From Exiguobacterium sp. TNDT2 (GTDB taxonomy: Bacteria > Bacillota > Bacilli > Exiguobacteriales > Exiguobacteriaceae): a stretch of 64,000 nt of DNA. The stretch spans positions 62,001-126,000 of the forward strand of contig NZ_QLVE01000006.1 in the NCBI RefSeq assembly GCF_003331145.1, read 5' to 3'. The notes below the pieces were generated by a model. That model had not been told where the DNA came from. It made no database searches and saw nothing but the letters and a program-made list of their open reading frames with translations. A program made the position numbers and the translations under genes. Shown in pieces: positions 17,710-29,553 of the stretch. The stretch's first letter is position 1; every line of letters begins with the position of its first letter.

Positions 17710-18978
17710 GTGGACCCTGTGCCCTCGTCTAGTTTGATTCTTTATGTAGTTTTAGTTATGTTGTCAGCCTTTTTCTCTTCTGCTGAGACCGCGCTCTCGA
17801 GTGTGAACCGCGTCCGGATGATTCGCATGTCGGAAGATGGGGACAAGGGCGCCAAGCGCGTCCTCGGCCTCGTCGACCGGTTCGACGATACGCTCTCGAC
17901 GATCCTCGTCGGGAACAACATCGTCAACATCGGTGCTGCGACGGTGTCGACCGCGATTGCCACAAGCATTTACTCGGGCGGGACCGGGCTCGTCATCTCG
18001 ACGTTCGCGACGACGGTCGTCATCTTGATTTTCGGTGAGATTTTACCGAAGTCGCTTGCGAAAGAGTTCGCGGAGAAGTATTCGCTTCTCATCAGCGGGA
18101 TCTTATTGTTCCTCGTCAAAATCTTGAAACCGGTAACGATGATCTTTACCGGGTTGAAGAAATTGGTGCTCCGTATGATCGGGATGAACGACAAAGAACC
18201 GTCGGTGACGGAAGAAGAGTTGAAAGTGCTCGTCGATATGGGAGAAGAAGAAGGGGTGCTCGGCGAGACCGAAGCGGAACTCGTGCACAGCGCCTTCGCC
18301 TTTAACGACATCACCGTCGACGATGTGTTGACGCCGCGGATTGACATCCTCGCCGTCGACATCGACGATACGCTTGAAGAAATCAAAGACACGATCTTTA
18401 GCGGTGGACATTCTCGTCTGCCGGTGTATAAAGACTCGATTGACAACGTTATCGGGGTGTTGTCAGAGCGTGATTTCCTTCGTTCGATGATGCGTGATGA
18501 AGTGACGGACGTCCGTTCGCTCATTCGTCCGCTCACGTACGTATCGCCACAGACAAAATTGATTGAGCTGCTTCCTGTACTCCAGCAAAAACAATCGCAC
18601 ATGGCCATCGTCCTTGACGAATTCGGCGGGACGGCCGGTCTGATCACACTCGAAGATATGCTCGAGGAGCTCGTCGGAGACATTTGGGACGAGCACGACG
18701 AATCGATCGTCTATTTGAGACGACTTCGTGACGGCGTCTACGAGTGTATGGCCGACATGGATGTCGATGAGTTCGCGGATGAGATGGGAATTAAAGAACC
18801 TGAAGTAGATGCCAACACGATGGGTGGTTGGATCGTCGAACTATTAGGAGACATTCCAGAGAAAGGGGCGCGTGTCACGTACGATGACATGACGTTCACC
18901 GTTCTCCACGTCGAAAAGCGTCGGATTCGCAAATTGCTCGTCGAGACGGGTCAATCCGAACCGGTCGAACAAGCGTAA
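17710..18978 (+). CDS. CNNM/CorC (HlyC) family membrane protein with CBS pair
   Basis: The N-terminal DUF21/CNNM transmembrane domain (four helices, about residues 1-185) is followed by a CBS pair (about 205-330) and a CorC/HlyC C-terminal domain (about 345-420). Characterised relatives handle Mg2+ or other divalent cation efflux; older hemolysin names reflect history. ATG 17692 gives an N-terminus without a well-spaced ribosome binding site; GGAGTG (17694-17699) suggests GTG 17710. Ends before a bidirectional terminator. Substrate cannot be told from sequence. Confidence 0.85.
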   Translation: MDPVPSSSLILYVVLVMLSAFFSSAETALSSVNRVRMIRMSEDGDKGAKRVLGLVDRFDDTLSTILVGNNIVNIGAATVSTAIATSIYSGGTGLVISTFATTVVILIFGEILPKSLAKEFAEKYSLLISGILLFLVKILKPVTMIFTGLKKLVLRMIGMNDKEPSVTEEELKVLVDMGEEEGVLGETEAELVHSAFAFNDITVDDVLTPRIDILAVDIDDTLEEIKDTIFSGGHSRLPVYKDSIDNVIGVLSERDFLRSMMRDEVTDVRSLIRPLTYVSPQTKLIELLPVLQQKQSHMAIVLDEFGGTAGLITLEDMLEELVGDIWDEHDESIVYLRRLRDGVYECMADMDVDEFADEMGIKEPEVDANTMGGWIVELLGDIPEKGARVTYDDMTFTVLHVEKRRIRKLLVETGQSEPVEQA

Positions 18979-18986
18979 ACGAACTG

Positions 18987-19020
18987 AAGGAGGGACCGCC
19001 AACCGGCGGTCCCTCCTTTT
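18987..19020. terminator. Bidirectional terminator
   Basis: AAGGAGGGACCGCC (18987-19000), loop AACC, GGCGGTCCCTCCTT (19005-19018), T run on the + strand and A run preceding. It serves the convergent CNNM gene and NIPSNAP-NUDIX gene. Confidence 0.92.
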
Positions 19021-19022
19021 GT

Positions 19023-19799
19023 TTAGACGGTATGATGGCGCTCGACGCGTTCGAGCAGTTCGTAAGGGCGTACTTTGTAGATGGCGTGCGGCATATACGT
19101 CGGATCGATCGCATCAAGCAGGCGCATCTGGAAATGATCGCGCTTGATATAGTCGCCGACGTTCGAGGCGTCGACCTTGAAGAAGCCGACTTCTTGCGTC
19201 TCGCCTGCTTGCGGTTGCAGGTCGCCCGAGACGTAGCGCGCGCGGAACGTGACGCAGAGCACGCGTGAGGAGACGTTTTGATAGATGCCGGTGATTCCGT
19301 CGACCTCAATCTCAATCCCGGTCTCTTCTTTTACTTCGCGATGGACGGCGTCGACGATCGATTCATGTTCCTCGACTTGTCCGCCCGGCATCTCATACGT
19401 GTCATTCCGGTGCGTGTTCTGAACGAGGAGTACCTCGCCGTCGGCGTTCGTGACGTAGGCCGTCACAGAGACGATGGTGCGCGGCGGGGTGTAGTGACCG
19501 GTCGGCATCATGAACTCCTCGCTCGACTTGATATATAAGTCTTTGCCGAGACGGGCACGCTTCTTCATCGCCTCACGGCGGAGGCTACTCGAACGGTAAT
19601 CGCGTTCGACTTGTTCGTAATGCTCGCGGTCACGATATTCCCAGAGGGCCATGACCTCGCTCTTGTCTTCGGTCACCCAACGACCGACGAGACGGGCGCC
19701 GTGCGATACCTGGATCGGATACAGGTATGTATGGAAAAACTCGGTGAATTCATCTAAGCGTTCAGGACGGATGGTGTACGTTTTTCGACGATGGAACAT
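19023..19799 (-). CDS. NIPSNAP-NUDIX fusion hydrolase
   Basis: Residues about 1-95 resemble a NIPSNAP/dimeric alpha-beta barrel domain (YTIRPERLDEFTEFFHTYL, then RLVGRWVTEDKSEVMALWEYRDREHYEQ). Residues about 105-258 form a NUDIX hydrolase with a complete box around residues 139-162: GGQVEEHESI then REVKEETGI. NUDIX enzymes cut nucleoside diphosphate-linked substrates; the partner domain often binds small molecules. The start is ATG 19799, 7 nt after AAAGGAGGAAT; an upstream ATG at 19826 lacks a site. The substrate is unknown. Confidence 0.8.
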   Translation of the reverse strand: MFHRRKTYTIRPERLDEFTEFFHTYLYPIQVSHGARLVGRWVTEDKSEVMALWEYRDREHYEQVERDYRSSSLRREAMKKRARLGKDLYIKSSEEFMMPTGHYTPPRTIVSVTAYVTNADGEVLLVQNTHRNDTYEMPGGQVEEHESIVDAVHREVKEETGIEIEVDGITGIYQNVSSRVLCVTFRARYVSGDLQPQAGETQEVGFFKVDASNVGDYIKRDHFQMRLLDAIDPTYMPHAIYKVRPYELLERVERHHTV

Positions 19800-19898
19800 G
19801 GTAATTCCTCCTTTGAAGGTGGTCATCTCTATTCCGAGAAAAAAACGCTTTCCTCACTGTTCTTAATTCGGTACCGGATTCGTTTTTCCCTCTATTCA

Positions 19899-19939
19899 AA
19901 AAAAGTCAGCTCGAGCGCATGCGCTCAGGCTGACTTTTT
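19899..19939. terminator. Terminator overlapping the dedA-like stop codon
   Basis: AAAAAGTCAGC / GCTGACTTTTT outer stem with GAGCGC/GCGCTC inner stem. T runs on both strands. The dedA-like stop codon sits inside the stem. Confidence 0.88.
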
Positions 19940-20506
19940 AAATAGACGCGGATTTGCGCGGATATAGCGGATGAGGACATATAGTCCGATGGCGGTGCCG
20001 ACGTACGGCAAGAATCCGTGTGTGACTTCACCGATGTGCCGCCAATTGTCGCCAAGCATCATCCCGAGTTTGACGAACACGAACGACCAGACGGCGAAGA
20101 CGGCGACCGTCACCGTCAAAAACTTCCGGAACGACAAGCGCATCACGCCGGCGCTGACGGCGAACAGTTGGCGCCAAATGACGCTCAGACAGACGATCCA
20201 GGCGCCATACGTTTCGAACCACGTCTCGGCGCGTTGCTGTTTCGCCTCACTGATGCGGAACGACCGATAGAGACGGAGGGCGACAGGGCGTCCCCCGTAG
20301 CGGCCAATCCCATATAAGACGATTTGACTGATGACGAACGCCGCCCATGCGAGCGAGACGACGAACAAGAACGAGGTGTCGAGAGATCCGGTCAGGTAGC
20401 CGCCGTAGGCGAGCACGAGCTCGTTCGGAATCAGTTGGATGAAGATACCGAGCGGGACGCTAAAGACGCCGCACCCGATCAACAGTTGCTCGAGAAAGTG
20501 CCACAT
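19925..20506 (-). CDS. DedA/VTT family membrane protein
   Basis: Integral membrane protein of the SNARE-associated/VTT family, with members that flip lipids such as undecaprenyl phosphate or phosphatidylethanolamine. The family-type motifs IPNELVLAYGGYLTG (about 26-40), the GRYGGRPVALR segment (about 68-78) and FAVSAGVMRLSFRKF (about 115-129) are visible. The start is ATG 20506 after GGGGGAAA; a longer frame to 20596 has no ribosome binding site. 193 aa is normal. Confidence 0.85.
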   Translation of the reverse strand: MWHFLEQLLIGCGVFSVPLGIFIQLIPNELVLAYGGYLTGSLDTSFLFVVSLAWAAFVISQIVLYGIGRYGGRPVALRLYRSFRISEAKQQRAETWFETYGAWIVCLSVIWRQLFAVSAGVMRLSFRKFLTVTVAVFAVWSFVFVKLGMMLGDNWRHIGEVTHGFLPYVGTAIGLYVLIRYIRANPRLFKKSA

Positions 20507-20554
20507 GACCGTTTCCCCCTTTCCAAATTTTGTACAGGATGCATTCCATCCATC

Positions 20555-20583
20555 AGTATAACGAACAGGAGTCGAAAGCAAAA
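20555..20583 (-). promoter_or_regulatory. Candidate promoter for the dedA-like gene
   Basis: -10 TATACT (complement of 20555-20560), about 50 bp before the start, with a weak TTTTGC -35 at 17-bp spacing (complement of 20578-20583). Only the -10 is convincing. Confidence 0.42.
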
Positions 20584-20610
20584 GAAAAGATGTCACGTAT
20601 TTGTGACATC
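20581..20610 (-). terminator. Terminator of the nifS-niaR operon
   Basis: GATGTCAC (20589-20596), loop GTATTT, GTGACATC (20603-20610). On the minus strand it is followed by TTTTCTTT. Confidence 0.85.
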
Positions 20611-21150
20611 TTAGTCGAGCTCGGAGACGAGAACGCCGAGCCGCTCGAGTTCCGAGATGGCGGCATCAATGGCGTCTTCGCTATCGGCCTCGAGCGTGTG
20701 GATATGCAAACCGCCTGTCAAATGCGACAACGGGGCGGCCTGGTTCGCCTCGACCCGTTCGAGGAAAGCCCGGACGTCGCGACGGCTCTTCACCATCAAC
20801 TGGCCCGTCAACGAACCATAGACCGGGTGATCGATAATGACGTCCCGAATCGTGACGCCTTCGTCGACGATAGCGTTCATTTCCGCTTCCATGTCCTCGG
20901 CCTCGTGGCGACAGACGATTTTACGGGTGCAGGCGGACGGGGACGCCTCACCCGGTAGATAGACGTACCCACGGGCGGTCGCGACGATTTGATGGCCCTT
21001 CGCCTTCAAGAGCGACAAGTCTTGGACGACGACTTGTCGACTGACGGCGACGCGGCGGGCGAGTTCGGAGCCGGTGATCGGCTCGGTGCTCTGTTCAATC
21101 ATTTCTAGTAACGTGCGCCGGCGTTCTTCACCGGCTAAGCGTTTGTTCAT
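20611..21150 (-). CDS. niaR: Niacin-responsive transcriptional repressor NiaR
   Basis: Represses NAD-synthesis genes when nicotinate is sufficient. The N-terminal winged helix (about residues 8-65, SELARRVAVSRQVVVQDLSLLKAKG) precedes the 3H domain. In the latter, His residues occur in CRHEAEDME, IDHPVYG and HIHTLE (about 81-154) and would form the metal/nicotinate site. It overlaps the end of nifS by 23 bp, so the two are co-translated. Position and length (179 aa) match B. subtilis YrxA/NiaR. Confidence 0.94.
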   Translation of the reverse strand: MNKRLAGEERRRTLLEMIEQSTEPITGSELARRVAVSRQVVVQDLSLLKAKGHQIVATARGYVYLPGEASPSACTRKIVCRHEAEDMEAEMNAIVDEGVTIRDVIIDHPVYGSLTGQLMVKSRRDVRAFLERVEANQAAPLSHLTGGLHIHTLEADSEDAIDAAISELERLGVLVSELD

Positions 21151-22258
21151 ATGATCCTACTCTCCTTGCTAAAGTGACAATGGCTTCGGCGAGTGCCGTC
21201 GTGGCCTCGATGGTCGTGGCTTCGCCGAAAGAAATGCGGACGAGTCCGTGGCAGGTGCTCGTCTCATAGCCGAGCGACTCGAGCATCCGGTTCGGTCCGT
21301 TCTGGCCGGCCCGACAGGCCGACCCTGCCGAGACTTGGAAGCCGAGCCCGTCGAGTTCGGTCATCCACCATTGCCCGTCCCGCTGTTTCGAGACAAACGA
21401 GAAGATGGCGGGGCTCTGCTGATCGAACTCGAGCCAATCCACGTAAGACGATGTCTTCTCTTTCAAGATAGCACGAAACGCCAAGAAATTTCTTTCATGA
21501 CGTGTCCGCGCCTCGTGCCGGTCGGTGAACGCTTTGACGAACGCACAGATGCCGGGCACGTCAATCGTGCCGGGGCGGATGCCGTACTGGTGGTGTCCCG
21601 GATAATAGGGTGGGGGCAACAGCATTTCCATATAGAGGCCACCGACGCCTTTTGGACCGCCGACCTTATGGGCGCTGAAGGAATAGGCATCGATTCCATC
21701 GACGGAGACCGGGATTTTGCCGAGCGCCTGGACGCCGTCGACGTGAAGCAACACTTTCTTATATTTCAATTGGCAGAGAATGTTGTGGAGCGGGAGCGTC
21801 CATCCCGTGTCCGAGTTGACGTGCTGGAACGTCACGAGCCCGATATTACGGTCGAGCAGACGTGTGAACGTCTCGTGGTCGAACCGTCCGTCTTTCAGTT
21901 TCAGGCGATGGACGGTCACGCCTTCGGCTTCCCACTCGTCAAGCAGAAGTGCGACTGAGTCGTGCTCTTGCCACGACGTGATCACTTCACTGCCTTTCAT
22001 GCGCTTACGGAGACTCGTGAGGGCGATATAGTTGCTTTCGGAGCCGCTCCCGGTGAAGAGGAGCTTGCCGCGAAGCATGTCGAGGCCGAGTGCCTGCTTC
22101 ACCAGTCGTCTTGCCTCGGTCAAGTAATCCTCAGCCATATAGCCGTGCGTGTGAAGGGAAGACGGGTTACCGTATACACTCTGCGCCATGGCCACGTAAT
22201 GGTCGAGGGCGGATTTTGTCATCGGGTGCGTCGCCGCGTAATCAAAGTAACGGTTCAT
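21128..22258 (-). CDS. nifS: Cysteine desulfurase NifS-type, NAD-synthesis linked
   Basis: PLP enzyme that mobilises sulfur from cysteine, here expected to mature the 4Fe-4S cluster of NadA. N-terminus YFDYAATHPM, PLP lysine in SAHKVGGPKG (about residue 196), and active cysteine in SAGSACRAG (about 317). A second, general desulfurase is encoded at 56113. The start is ATG 22258, preceded by AAGGGGAA; the ATG at 22279 adds seven residues without a site. Divergent from nadBCA, as in B. subtilis. Confidence 0.94.
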   Translation of the reverse strand: MNRYFDYAATHPMTKSALDHYVAMAQSVYGNPSSLHTHGYMAEDYLTEARRLVKQALGLDMLRGKLLFTGSGSESNYIALTSLRKRMKGSEVITSWQEHDSVALLLDEWEAEGVTVHRLKLKDGRFDHETFTRLLDRNIGLVTFQHVNSDTGWTLPLHNILCQLKYKKVLLHVDGVQALGKIPVSVDGIDAYSFSAHKVGGPKGVGGLYMEMLLPPPYYPGHHQYGIRPGTIDVPGICAFVKAFTDRHEARTRHERNFLAFRAILKEKTSSYVDWLEFDQQSPAIFSFVSKQRDGQWWMTELDGLGFQVSAGSACRAGQNGPNRMLESLGYETSTCHGLVRISFGEATTIEATTALAEAIVTLARRVGSYEQTLSR

Positions 22259-22294
22259 CGTAAGTTCCCCTTTTCTCATGTTGTCTTCTTCACA

Positions 22295-22323
22295 AAATTA
22301 TGCGAAACTAGTTTACAAGTCAA
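22295..22323 (-). promoter_or_regulatory. nifS-niaR promoter
   Basis: On the minus strand: -35 TTGACT (complement of 22318-22323), 17-bp spacer, -10 TAATTT (complement of 22295-22300). Divergent from nadB. Confidence 0.6.
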
Positions 22324-22356
22324 CATTACATATGAAAAACAGGTGATATACATATG
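22313..22356. promoter_or_regulatory. Candidate NiaR operator in the nifS/nadB divergent region
   Basis: Two TTACA half-sites 13 bp apart (22313 and 22326) overlap the nifS -35, and TACATATG occurs at 22327-22334 and again at 22349-22356 over the nadB start. Known biology: NiaR controls this divergent region in B. subtilis. That these repeats are the operator is inference. Confidence 0.4.
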
Positions 22357-23787
22357 TCTTTACAGTTTGAAAAGGTCGATGTGTTGCTTGTCGGGGCCGG
22401 CTTGGCCGCGGTGACGGTTGCGCTCCATCTGCCCCGGACGTTGAACGTCCTGCTTGTCTCCAAGCATGAAGTGACGAGTGCGAATTCGGACATGGCTCAA
22501 GGCGGAATCGCGAGTTCGTACTTAGAACCGTCGAGTGTCGACCATGAGCGAGATACGCTCGTCGCCTCGAAACTCGCGGCCGTGCCCGACCGTGTCTATA
22601 CACTCGTCGAAGAAGGGCGGACGGCGATTCAAGAGCTGGAACGGTTCGGCGTCGTCTTTGACCGCGACGCGACAGGTTACGCCGTCGGTCGTGAAGGGGC
22701 GCATGGCATGAATCGAATCTTTCACGTCGGTGGGGACGAGACCGGACGGCACGTGATGGCGACGCTGCGGCGTCAACTGCCTGACAACGTGACCGTCATG
22801 GAACACGTCTTGATCGATTCGTTGGTGAAGACCGACGGCCGTGTGACCGGGGCGACCGGATTCAACGGAGAGACGCGTCTGCACGTCCAGGCCGGGTCCG
22901 TCGTCCTCGCGACCGGTGGCATCGGCGGTCTGATTGACTGGACGTCGAACTGTCGCTCGGTCACGGGAGACGGGCTCGTCTTGGCGGACGAGGTCGGGGC
23001 GAGACTCACGAACTTGTCCCGAATCCAATTCCACCCGACGCTACTCGCGGTGGAGTCGCCCCACCTCGTAACGGAGGCGTTAAGAGGAGCAGGGGCGACG
23101 CTCGTCGATGCGTCGGGACGTCACATAATGGCCTACCATCCACTCGGGAGCCTCGCCCCTAGAGATGAGGTCGCCCGGACGCTCACGCGTCATGACGGCG
23201 CCGTCTACTTGGATACGAGCCGTGTCGAGCGGATCGATGAACGGTTCCCGAAACTAGTGGCGACATGTGACGCACACGGAATCGACGTCCGGCGCATCCC
23301 GGTCCGGCCGGGACTGCATTTCCATATGGGCGGTGTGGATGTCGACGCCTATGGACGAACGACGGTAGCTGGACTCTATGCGGTTGGTGAGGTCGCCGAT
23401 TCGGGCGTCCATGGGAAAAATCGACTGGCGTCAAACTCGTTACTTGAATGCTGGGTGTTCGGGAAGCGGGTGGCGGCGGCGGTGACAGTGGAGGAGAAGC
23501 CGTTCACGATGAACGAGACGACCGTATATGAGGTTACGCTTGATCTGTTCAGCCGCTATCGGCAACAGATTGGGGAATGGTTGACAATCTCGCCACGACT
23601 CGGCAAAATCGTAAGTTTCTTAGAAAATACCCAACAACTGGCACAGACGAAACACGTGTCAAGACAATTAAGTGAACAGACGTTAAGTCTGAAAGCGGCA
23701 CGCCTGTTGGCCCGTGCCATGATAGAGACGGAGGATGGTTATGAACAAGATCGCTTTGCGCGAACAGCTGACGGCATTTCTACATGA
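22354..23787 (+). CDS. nadB: L-aspartate oxidase NadB
   Basis: FAD enzyme that oxidises L-aspartate to iminoaspartate, first step of de novo NAD synthesis. The dinucleotide site LLVGAGLAAVTVALHL is near residues 10-25, SDMAQGGIASS near 45-55 and the late FAD segment GLYAVGEVADSGVHGKNRLASNSLLEC near 330-356. At 477 aa it is somewhat shorter than B. subtilis NadB, mainly at the C-terminus. ATG 22354 follows AGGTGATA. It overlaps nadC by 47 bp. Confidence 0.94.
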   Translation: MSLQFEKVDVLLVGAGLAAVTVALHLPRTLNVLLVSKHEVTSANSDMAQGGIASSYLEPSSVDHERDTLVASKLAAVPDRVYTLVEEGRTAIQELERFGVVFDRDATGYAVGREGAHGMNRIFHVGGDETGRHVMATLRRQLPDNVTVMEHVLIDSLVKTDGRVTGATGFNGETRLHVQAGSVVLATGGIGGLIDWTSNCRSVTGDGLVLADEVGARLTNLSRIQFHPTLLAVESPHLVTEALRGAGATLVDASGRHIMAYHPLGSLAPRDEVARTLTRHDGAVYLDTSRVERIDERFPKLVATCDAHGIDVRRIPVRPGLHFHMGGVDVDAYGRTTVAGLYAVGEVADSGVHGKNRLASNSLLECWVFGKRVAAAVTVEEKPFTMNETTVYEVTLDLFSRYRQQIGEWLTISPRLGKIVSFLENTQQLAQTKHVSRQLSEQTLSLKAARLLARAMIETEDGYEQDRFARTADGIST

Positions 23788-24610
23788 GGACATCGGCTTC
23801 GGCGATATCTCGAGCGGACTGATTGATCAGCGCGAGACGTCATTCGCCACGGTCACCGCCAAAATGGATGGGGTGTTCTGTGGCATGGACGTCGTCCTTG
23901 AGATGGCCCAGATGCAACGGCTCGTCGTCGAGTCTTGCCTGACGGACGGTTCGAATGTATCGGTCGGAGATGAACTGTTCACGTTGCGGGGCAAGACACG
24001 GACGCTCCTTGAGACGGAACGGGTGTTGTTGAACCTCATCCAGCACTTGAGCGGGATCGCGACGATGACGCGGCGTTGCGTCGAACGGCTCGACGACCCA
24101 ACGATCGCCGTCACGGATACGCGGAAGACGACGCCCGGGCTCCGCATGCTTGAGAAACATGCCGTCCGTTCGGGTGGTGGGAAGAACCACCGGCTCCGTC
24201 TCGACGATGCCATCATGATCAAAGACAACCACATCACGGCACTCGGCGGGATCACGAACGCGGTCGCACGGGCTCGGATGCTTGCCGGCCACACGACGCC
24301 GATTGAAGTCGAGGTCGAGACGCTCGAACAATTGCATGAGGCGATCGCGGCGAACGCCGACATCATCATGTTCGACAACCGGGCACCCGAAGAACTGAAG
24401 GCGTGGCGTGCGCTCGTGCCAGAGCATATTAAAACGGAGGCGTCAGGAGGCATCACTGTCGAAACGATTGCAGCGTATCGCGGTACGGGTGTCGACGTCA
24501 TCTCAGTCGGACAGTTGACGCATTCGGTGACGGCGCTCGATTGCAGTCTAAATCTTGTAGGAGGAATCAAACATGCAATTACTCGGAACGATGCCAGCGC
24601 AGTACGCTGA
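23741..24610 (+). CDS. nadC: Nicotinate-nucleotide pyrophosphorylase (carboxylating) NadC
   Basis: Converts quinolinate plus PRPP to nicotinate mononucleotide. Conserved [25 protein letters not shown] (about residues 127-151) and the MIKDNHI motif are present. ACGGAGG (23728-23734) is 6 nt before ATG 23741; an ATG two codons upstream lacks spacing. The start lies inside nadB and the end inside nadA, so the three are tightly coupled. Confidence 0.95.
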   Translation: MNKIALREQLTAFLHEDIGFGDISSGLIDQRETSFATVTAKMDGVFCGMDVVLEMAQMQRLVVESCLTDGSNVSVGDELFTLRGKTRTLLETERVLLNLIQHLSGIATMTRRCVERLDDPTIAVTDTRKTTPGLRMLEKHAVRSGGGKNHRLRLDDAIMIKDNHITALGGITNAVARARMLAGHTTPIEVEVETLEQLHEAIAANADIIMFDNRAPEELKAWRALVPEHIKTEASGGITVETIAAYRGTGVDVISVGQLTHSVTALDCSLNLVGGIKHAITRNDASAVR

Positions 24611-25652
24611 GTTGACGATTGAACAGATGGAACAACGGATTGAAGCTATAAAGGTCCGACTCGGCAGCCGCCTGTTTTTACCGGCCCACCACTATCAAAA
24701 AGATGAGATCGTCCAGTTCGCGGATGCGACCGGAGATTCGCTCCAGCTCGCACGGCTCGCCGAACAGATGAGCGAGGCGGAGTTCATCGTCTTCTGTGGC
24801 GTCCACTTCATGGCCGAGACGGCCGACATGCTGACGCGTGACGACCAGCTCGTCATCTTGCCGGACATGCGGGCCGGCTGCTCGATGGCGGACATGGCCG
24901 ATATCGATCAGACGGAGGTCGCTTGGGAAGAACTGACCGATACGTTCGGCGATGATATCATTCCGATCACGTACGTCAACTCGACGGCGGCAATCAAAGC
25001 GTTTGTCGGCAAGAACGGGGGCGCGACGGTCACGTCGTCGAACGCCCATGACATCGTGCGCTGGGCGCTCGAGGCGGGCGAACGGATTTTGTTCTTACCG
25101 GACCAGCACCTCGGACGGAACACGGCGTATGACTTGGGCGTGCCGCTCAAGGCGATGGCCGTCTGGGATCCGCTCCGGGAACGACTCGTCTATGAGGGGG
25201 ACATCGAGGACGTGCGGGTCATTCTGTGGAAAGGGCACTGTTCGGTCCACGAGAAGTTCAACGTCGCCCAAATCGAGGCGTTACGGAAGAACGACCCGGA
25301 GCGACGCATCATCGTCCATCCGGAGTGTACGTTCGATGTCGTGCAGGCGGCGGACGAGGCCGGATCGACATCATACATCATCGACCAGATCGAGGCGAGC
25401 GCGCCGGGGATGAAGTGGGCCGTCGGCACCGAGATGAATTTGGTCAACCGTCTCGCGGCGACGCACCCCGAGCTCGACATCAATTCGCTCAACCCGTACA
25501 TGTGCCCGTGCTTGACGATGAATCGAATCGATTTGCCTCATTTGCTCTGGGCGCTCGAGTCGCTCGAGACCGATCCCGTCAATATCATTCGCGTCGACGA
25601 AGAGACGACAAAGTGGGCGACACTCGCCCTCGAGCGGATGCTCGCACACTGA
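24573..25652 (+). CDS. nadA: Quinolinate synthase NadA
   Basis: 4Fe-4S enzyme condensing iminoaspartate with DHAP to quinolinate. N-terminal [24 protein letters not shown] and cluster-type cysteines in [15 protein letters not shown] (about residue 99), HPECTFD (about 252) and CPCLTMN (about 312) are seen. 359 aa, B. subtilis-like. GGAGGA precedes ATG 24573, and the start overlaps nadC by 38 bp. Depends on the nifS product in the known model. Confidence 0.95.
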   Translation: MQLLGTMPAQYAELTIEQMEQRIEAIKVRLGSRLFLPAHHYQKDEIVQFADATGDSLQLARLAEQMSEAEFIVFCGVHFMAETADMLTRDDQLVILPDMRAGCSMADMADIDQTEVAWEELTDTFGDDIIPITYVNSTAAIKAFVGKNGGATVTSSNAHDIVRWALEAGERILFLPDQHLGRNTAYDLGVPLKAMAVWDPLRERLVYEGDIEDVRVILWKGHCSVHEKFNVAQIEALRKNDPERRIIVHPECTFDVVQAADEAGSTSYIIDQIEASAPGMKWAVGTEMNLVNRLAATHPELDINSLNPYMCPCLTMNRIDLPHLLWALESLETDPVNIIRVDEETTKWATLALERMLAH

Positions 25653-25679
25653 GGACAGGCAATCGCCTGTCCTTTTTTC
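25651..25679 (+). terminator. Terminator after nadA
   Basis: AGGACAGGC (25652-25660), AATC loop, GCCTGTCCT (25665-25673), T run. Confidence 0.92.
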
Positions 25680-25735
25680 GTGGCGACGGTTATGGTACAA
25701 TGAATGCAGTTTTCCCATGAAGAGGAGATATGACC

Positions 25736-26323
25736 GTGATTGAATTCGTAAAAGGCTCCGTCGCCTATGTGTGCGCGGAATATATAACGTTGGATGTTTC
25801 GGGCGTCGGCTACAAAGTACATGTGCCTAACCCGTTTTTTTATCGTGAACAAGACGAACATGTAATCGTGTTTACGCATCATTACGTGCGTGAAGACCAA
25901 CAGACGCTGTACGGTTTCCGCTCACGCCGCGAACGTGAACTGTTCAATAAACTGCTAGGTGTCAACGGCATCGGACCGAAAGGCGCGCTCGCCATCGTCG
26001 CCTCGGGCGATATGGACGCGCTCATCGACGCAATCGAGACCGAGAACGAGAAGTATTTGATGAAGTTCCCAGGAGTCGGCAAGAAGACGGCCAAACAGAT
26101 GGCGCTCGACTTGAAAGGCAAACTATCCGAGCTCGCCCCGGACTATGTGCCTAACACGGGCTTATTTGCCCAAGGCGCGTCCGAACTCGACGAGGCGTGC
26201 GAGGCGCTCGTCGCACTCGGCTATTCGGAACGTGAGATCACACGTGTCCGCAAGGAATTGAACTCAGAAATATTGACGACAGACGCTTACATAAAGCGCG
26301 CCCTGCAATTGCTATTGAAATAA
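25736..26323 (+). CDS. ruvA: Holliday junction-binding protein RuvA
   Basis: Tetramer that binds four-way junctions and loads RuvB. OB fold (about residues 1-62), helix-hairpin-helix pair ([16 protein letters not shown] and [16 protein letters not shown], about 70-125) and a small C-terminal RuvB-binding domain. AGAGGAG (25721-25727) is 8 nt before GTG 25736, giving MIEFVKG like other RuvA; ATG 25730 is too close. TACAAT at 25696-25701 is a candidate -10 with a poor -35. Confidence 0.95.
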   Translation: MIEFVKGSVAYVCAEYITLDVSGVGYKVHVPNPFFYREQDEHVIVFTHHYVREDQQTLYGFRSRRERELFNKLLGVNGIGPKGALAIVASGDMDALIDAIETENEKYLMKFPGVGKKTAKQMALDLKGKLSELAPDYVPNTGLFAQGASELDEACEALVALGYSEREITRVRKELNSEILTTDAYIKRALQLLLK

Positions 26324-26333
26324 GGAGGAGACC

Positions 26334-27329
26334 ATGGACGAACGATTGTTGTCACAATCCCATCAACAATATGAAGACTCAGAAGAGTGGAGCTTGCGTC
26401 CGCAAAAGTTCGAGCAATACATCGGACAGGAGAAAGCGAAAGGCAACTTGTCGATCTTCATCCAGGCCGCGAAGCTCCGCAGCGAGACGCTCGACCACGT
26501 CCTCCTCTACGGTCCCCCGGGACTCGGAAAGACGACACTCGCCCAAATCATTGCCAACGAGATGGGGGTCGGCATCAAGACGACGGCAGGACCCGCCATC
26601 GAACGCCCGGGTGACCTCGCCGCAATCCTGTCGACGCTTGAACCGGGCGACGTCCTGTTTATCGACGAGATTCATCGCTTGAGCCGCACGATCGAAGAGA
26701 TTCTCTATCCGGCGATGGAAGACTACTGTCTCGACATTGTCTACGGACAAGGCGAGATGGCACGAAGCGTCCGCATCGACTTGCCACCGTTCACGCTCGT
26801 CGGCGCGACGACGCGGGCCGGCATGTTGTCGGCCCCACTCCGTGACCGCTTCGGTGTGACGTTAAAGCTCGAATACTACGAGACGCATGAGCTCGCCGCC
26901 ATCGTCAGCCGGACGGCCCAACTGTTCCGCCTGTCGATTTCACCAGAGGCGAGCGGTGCCATCGCAAAACGTTCACGCGGCACGCCGCGAATCGCCAACC
27001 GGCTGTTACGCCGCGTTCGTGACTTCGCCCAAGTGGCGGGGACGAAAGAAATCGACCCGGTGCTCGCCTCAGACGCGCTCGACCGGTTGCACGTCGACGC
27101 CCTCGGGCTCGACGAGGTCGACCACCGGCTGTTACGGGCGATGGTCGAACGGTTCGGAGGCGGACCGGTCGGACTCGAGACGCTCGCCGCGACGATCGGA
27201 GAAGACGCCCAGACAATCGAGGACGTGTATGAGCCGTACTTGTTGCAGCAAGGTTTCCTGCAACGGACGCCGCGCGGCCGCATGATCACCCAGTACGCAA
27301 AGACGCATTTTGGCTATGAAGAGGAGTAA
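26334..27329 (+). CDS. ruvB: Holliday junction branch-migration helicase RuvB
   Basis: AAA+ motor for branch migration. N-terminus [20 protein letters not shown], Walker [10 protein letters not shown] near residues 60-68, Walker B FIDEIHR near 108-114, sensor GATTRAG near 155-161, and a C-terminal winged helix with [14 protein letters not shown]. 331 aa is normal. It starts 10 bp after ruvA with AAGGAGGAG. Confidence 0.97.
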   Translation: MDERLLSQSHQQYEDSEEWSLRPQKFEQYIGQEKAKGNLSIFIQAAKLRSETLDHVLLYGPPGLGKTTLAQIIANEMGVGIKTTAGPAIERPGDLAAILSTLEPGDVLFIDEIHRLSRTIEEILYPAMEDYCLDIVYGQGEMARSVRIDLPPFTLVGATTRAGMLSAPLRDRFGVTLKLEYYETHELAAIVSRTAQLFRLSISPEASGAIAKRSRGTPRIANRLLRRVRDFAQVAGTKEIDPVLASDALDRLHVDALGLDEVDHRLLRAMVERFGGGPVGLETLAATIGEDAQTIEDVYEPYLLQQGFLQRTPRGRMITQYAKTHFGYEEE

Positions 27330-27333
27330 CGAT

Positions 27334-29534
<2,201 letters not shown>

Positions 29535-29553
29535 TTGTTCTGACAGCGATTAT

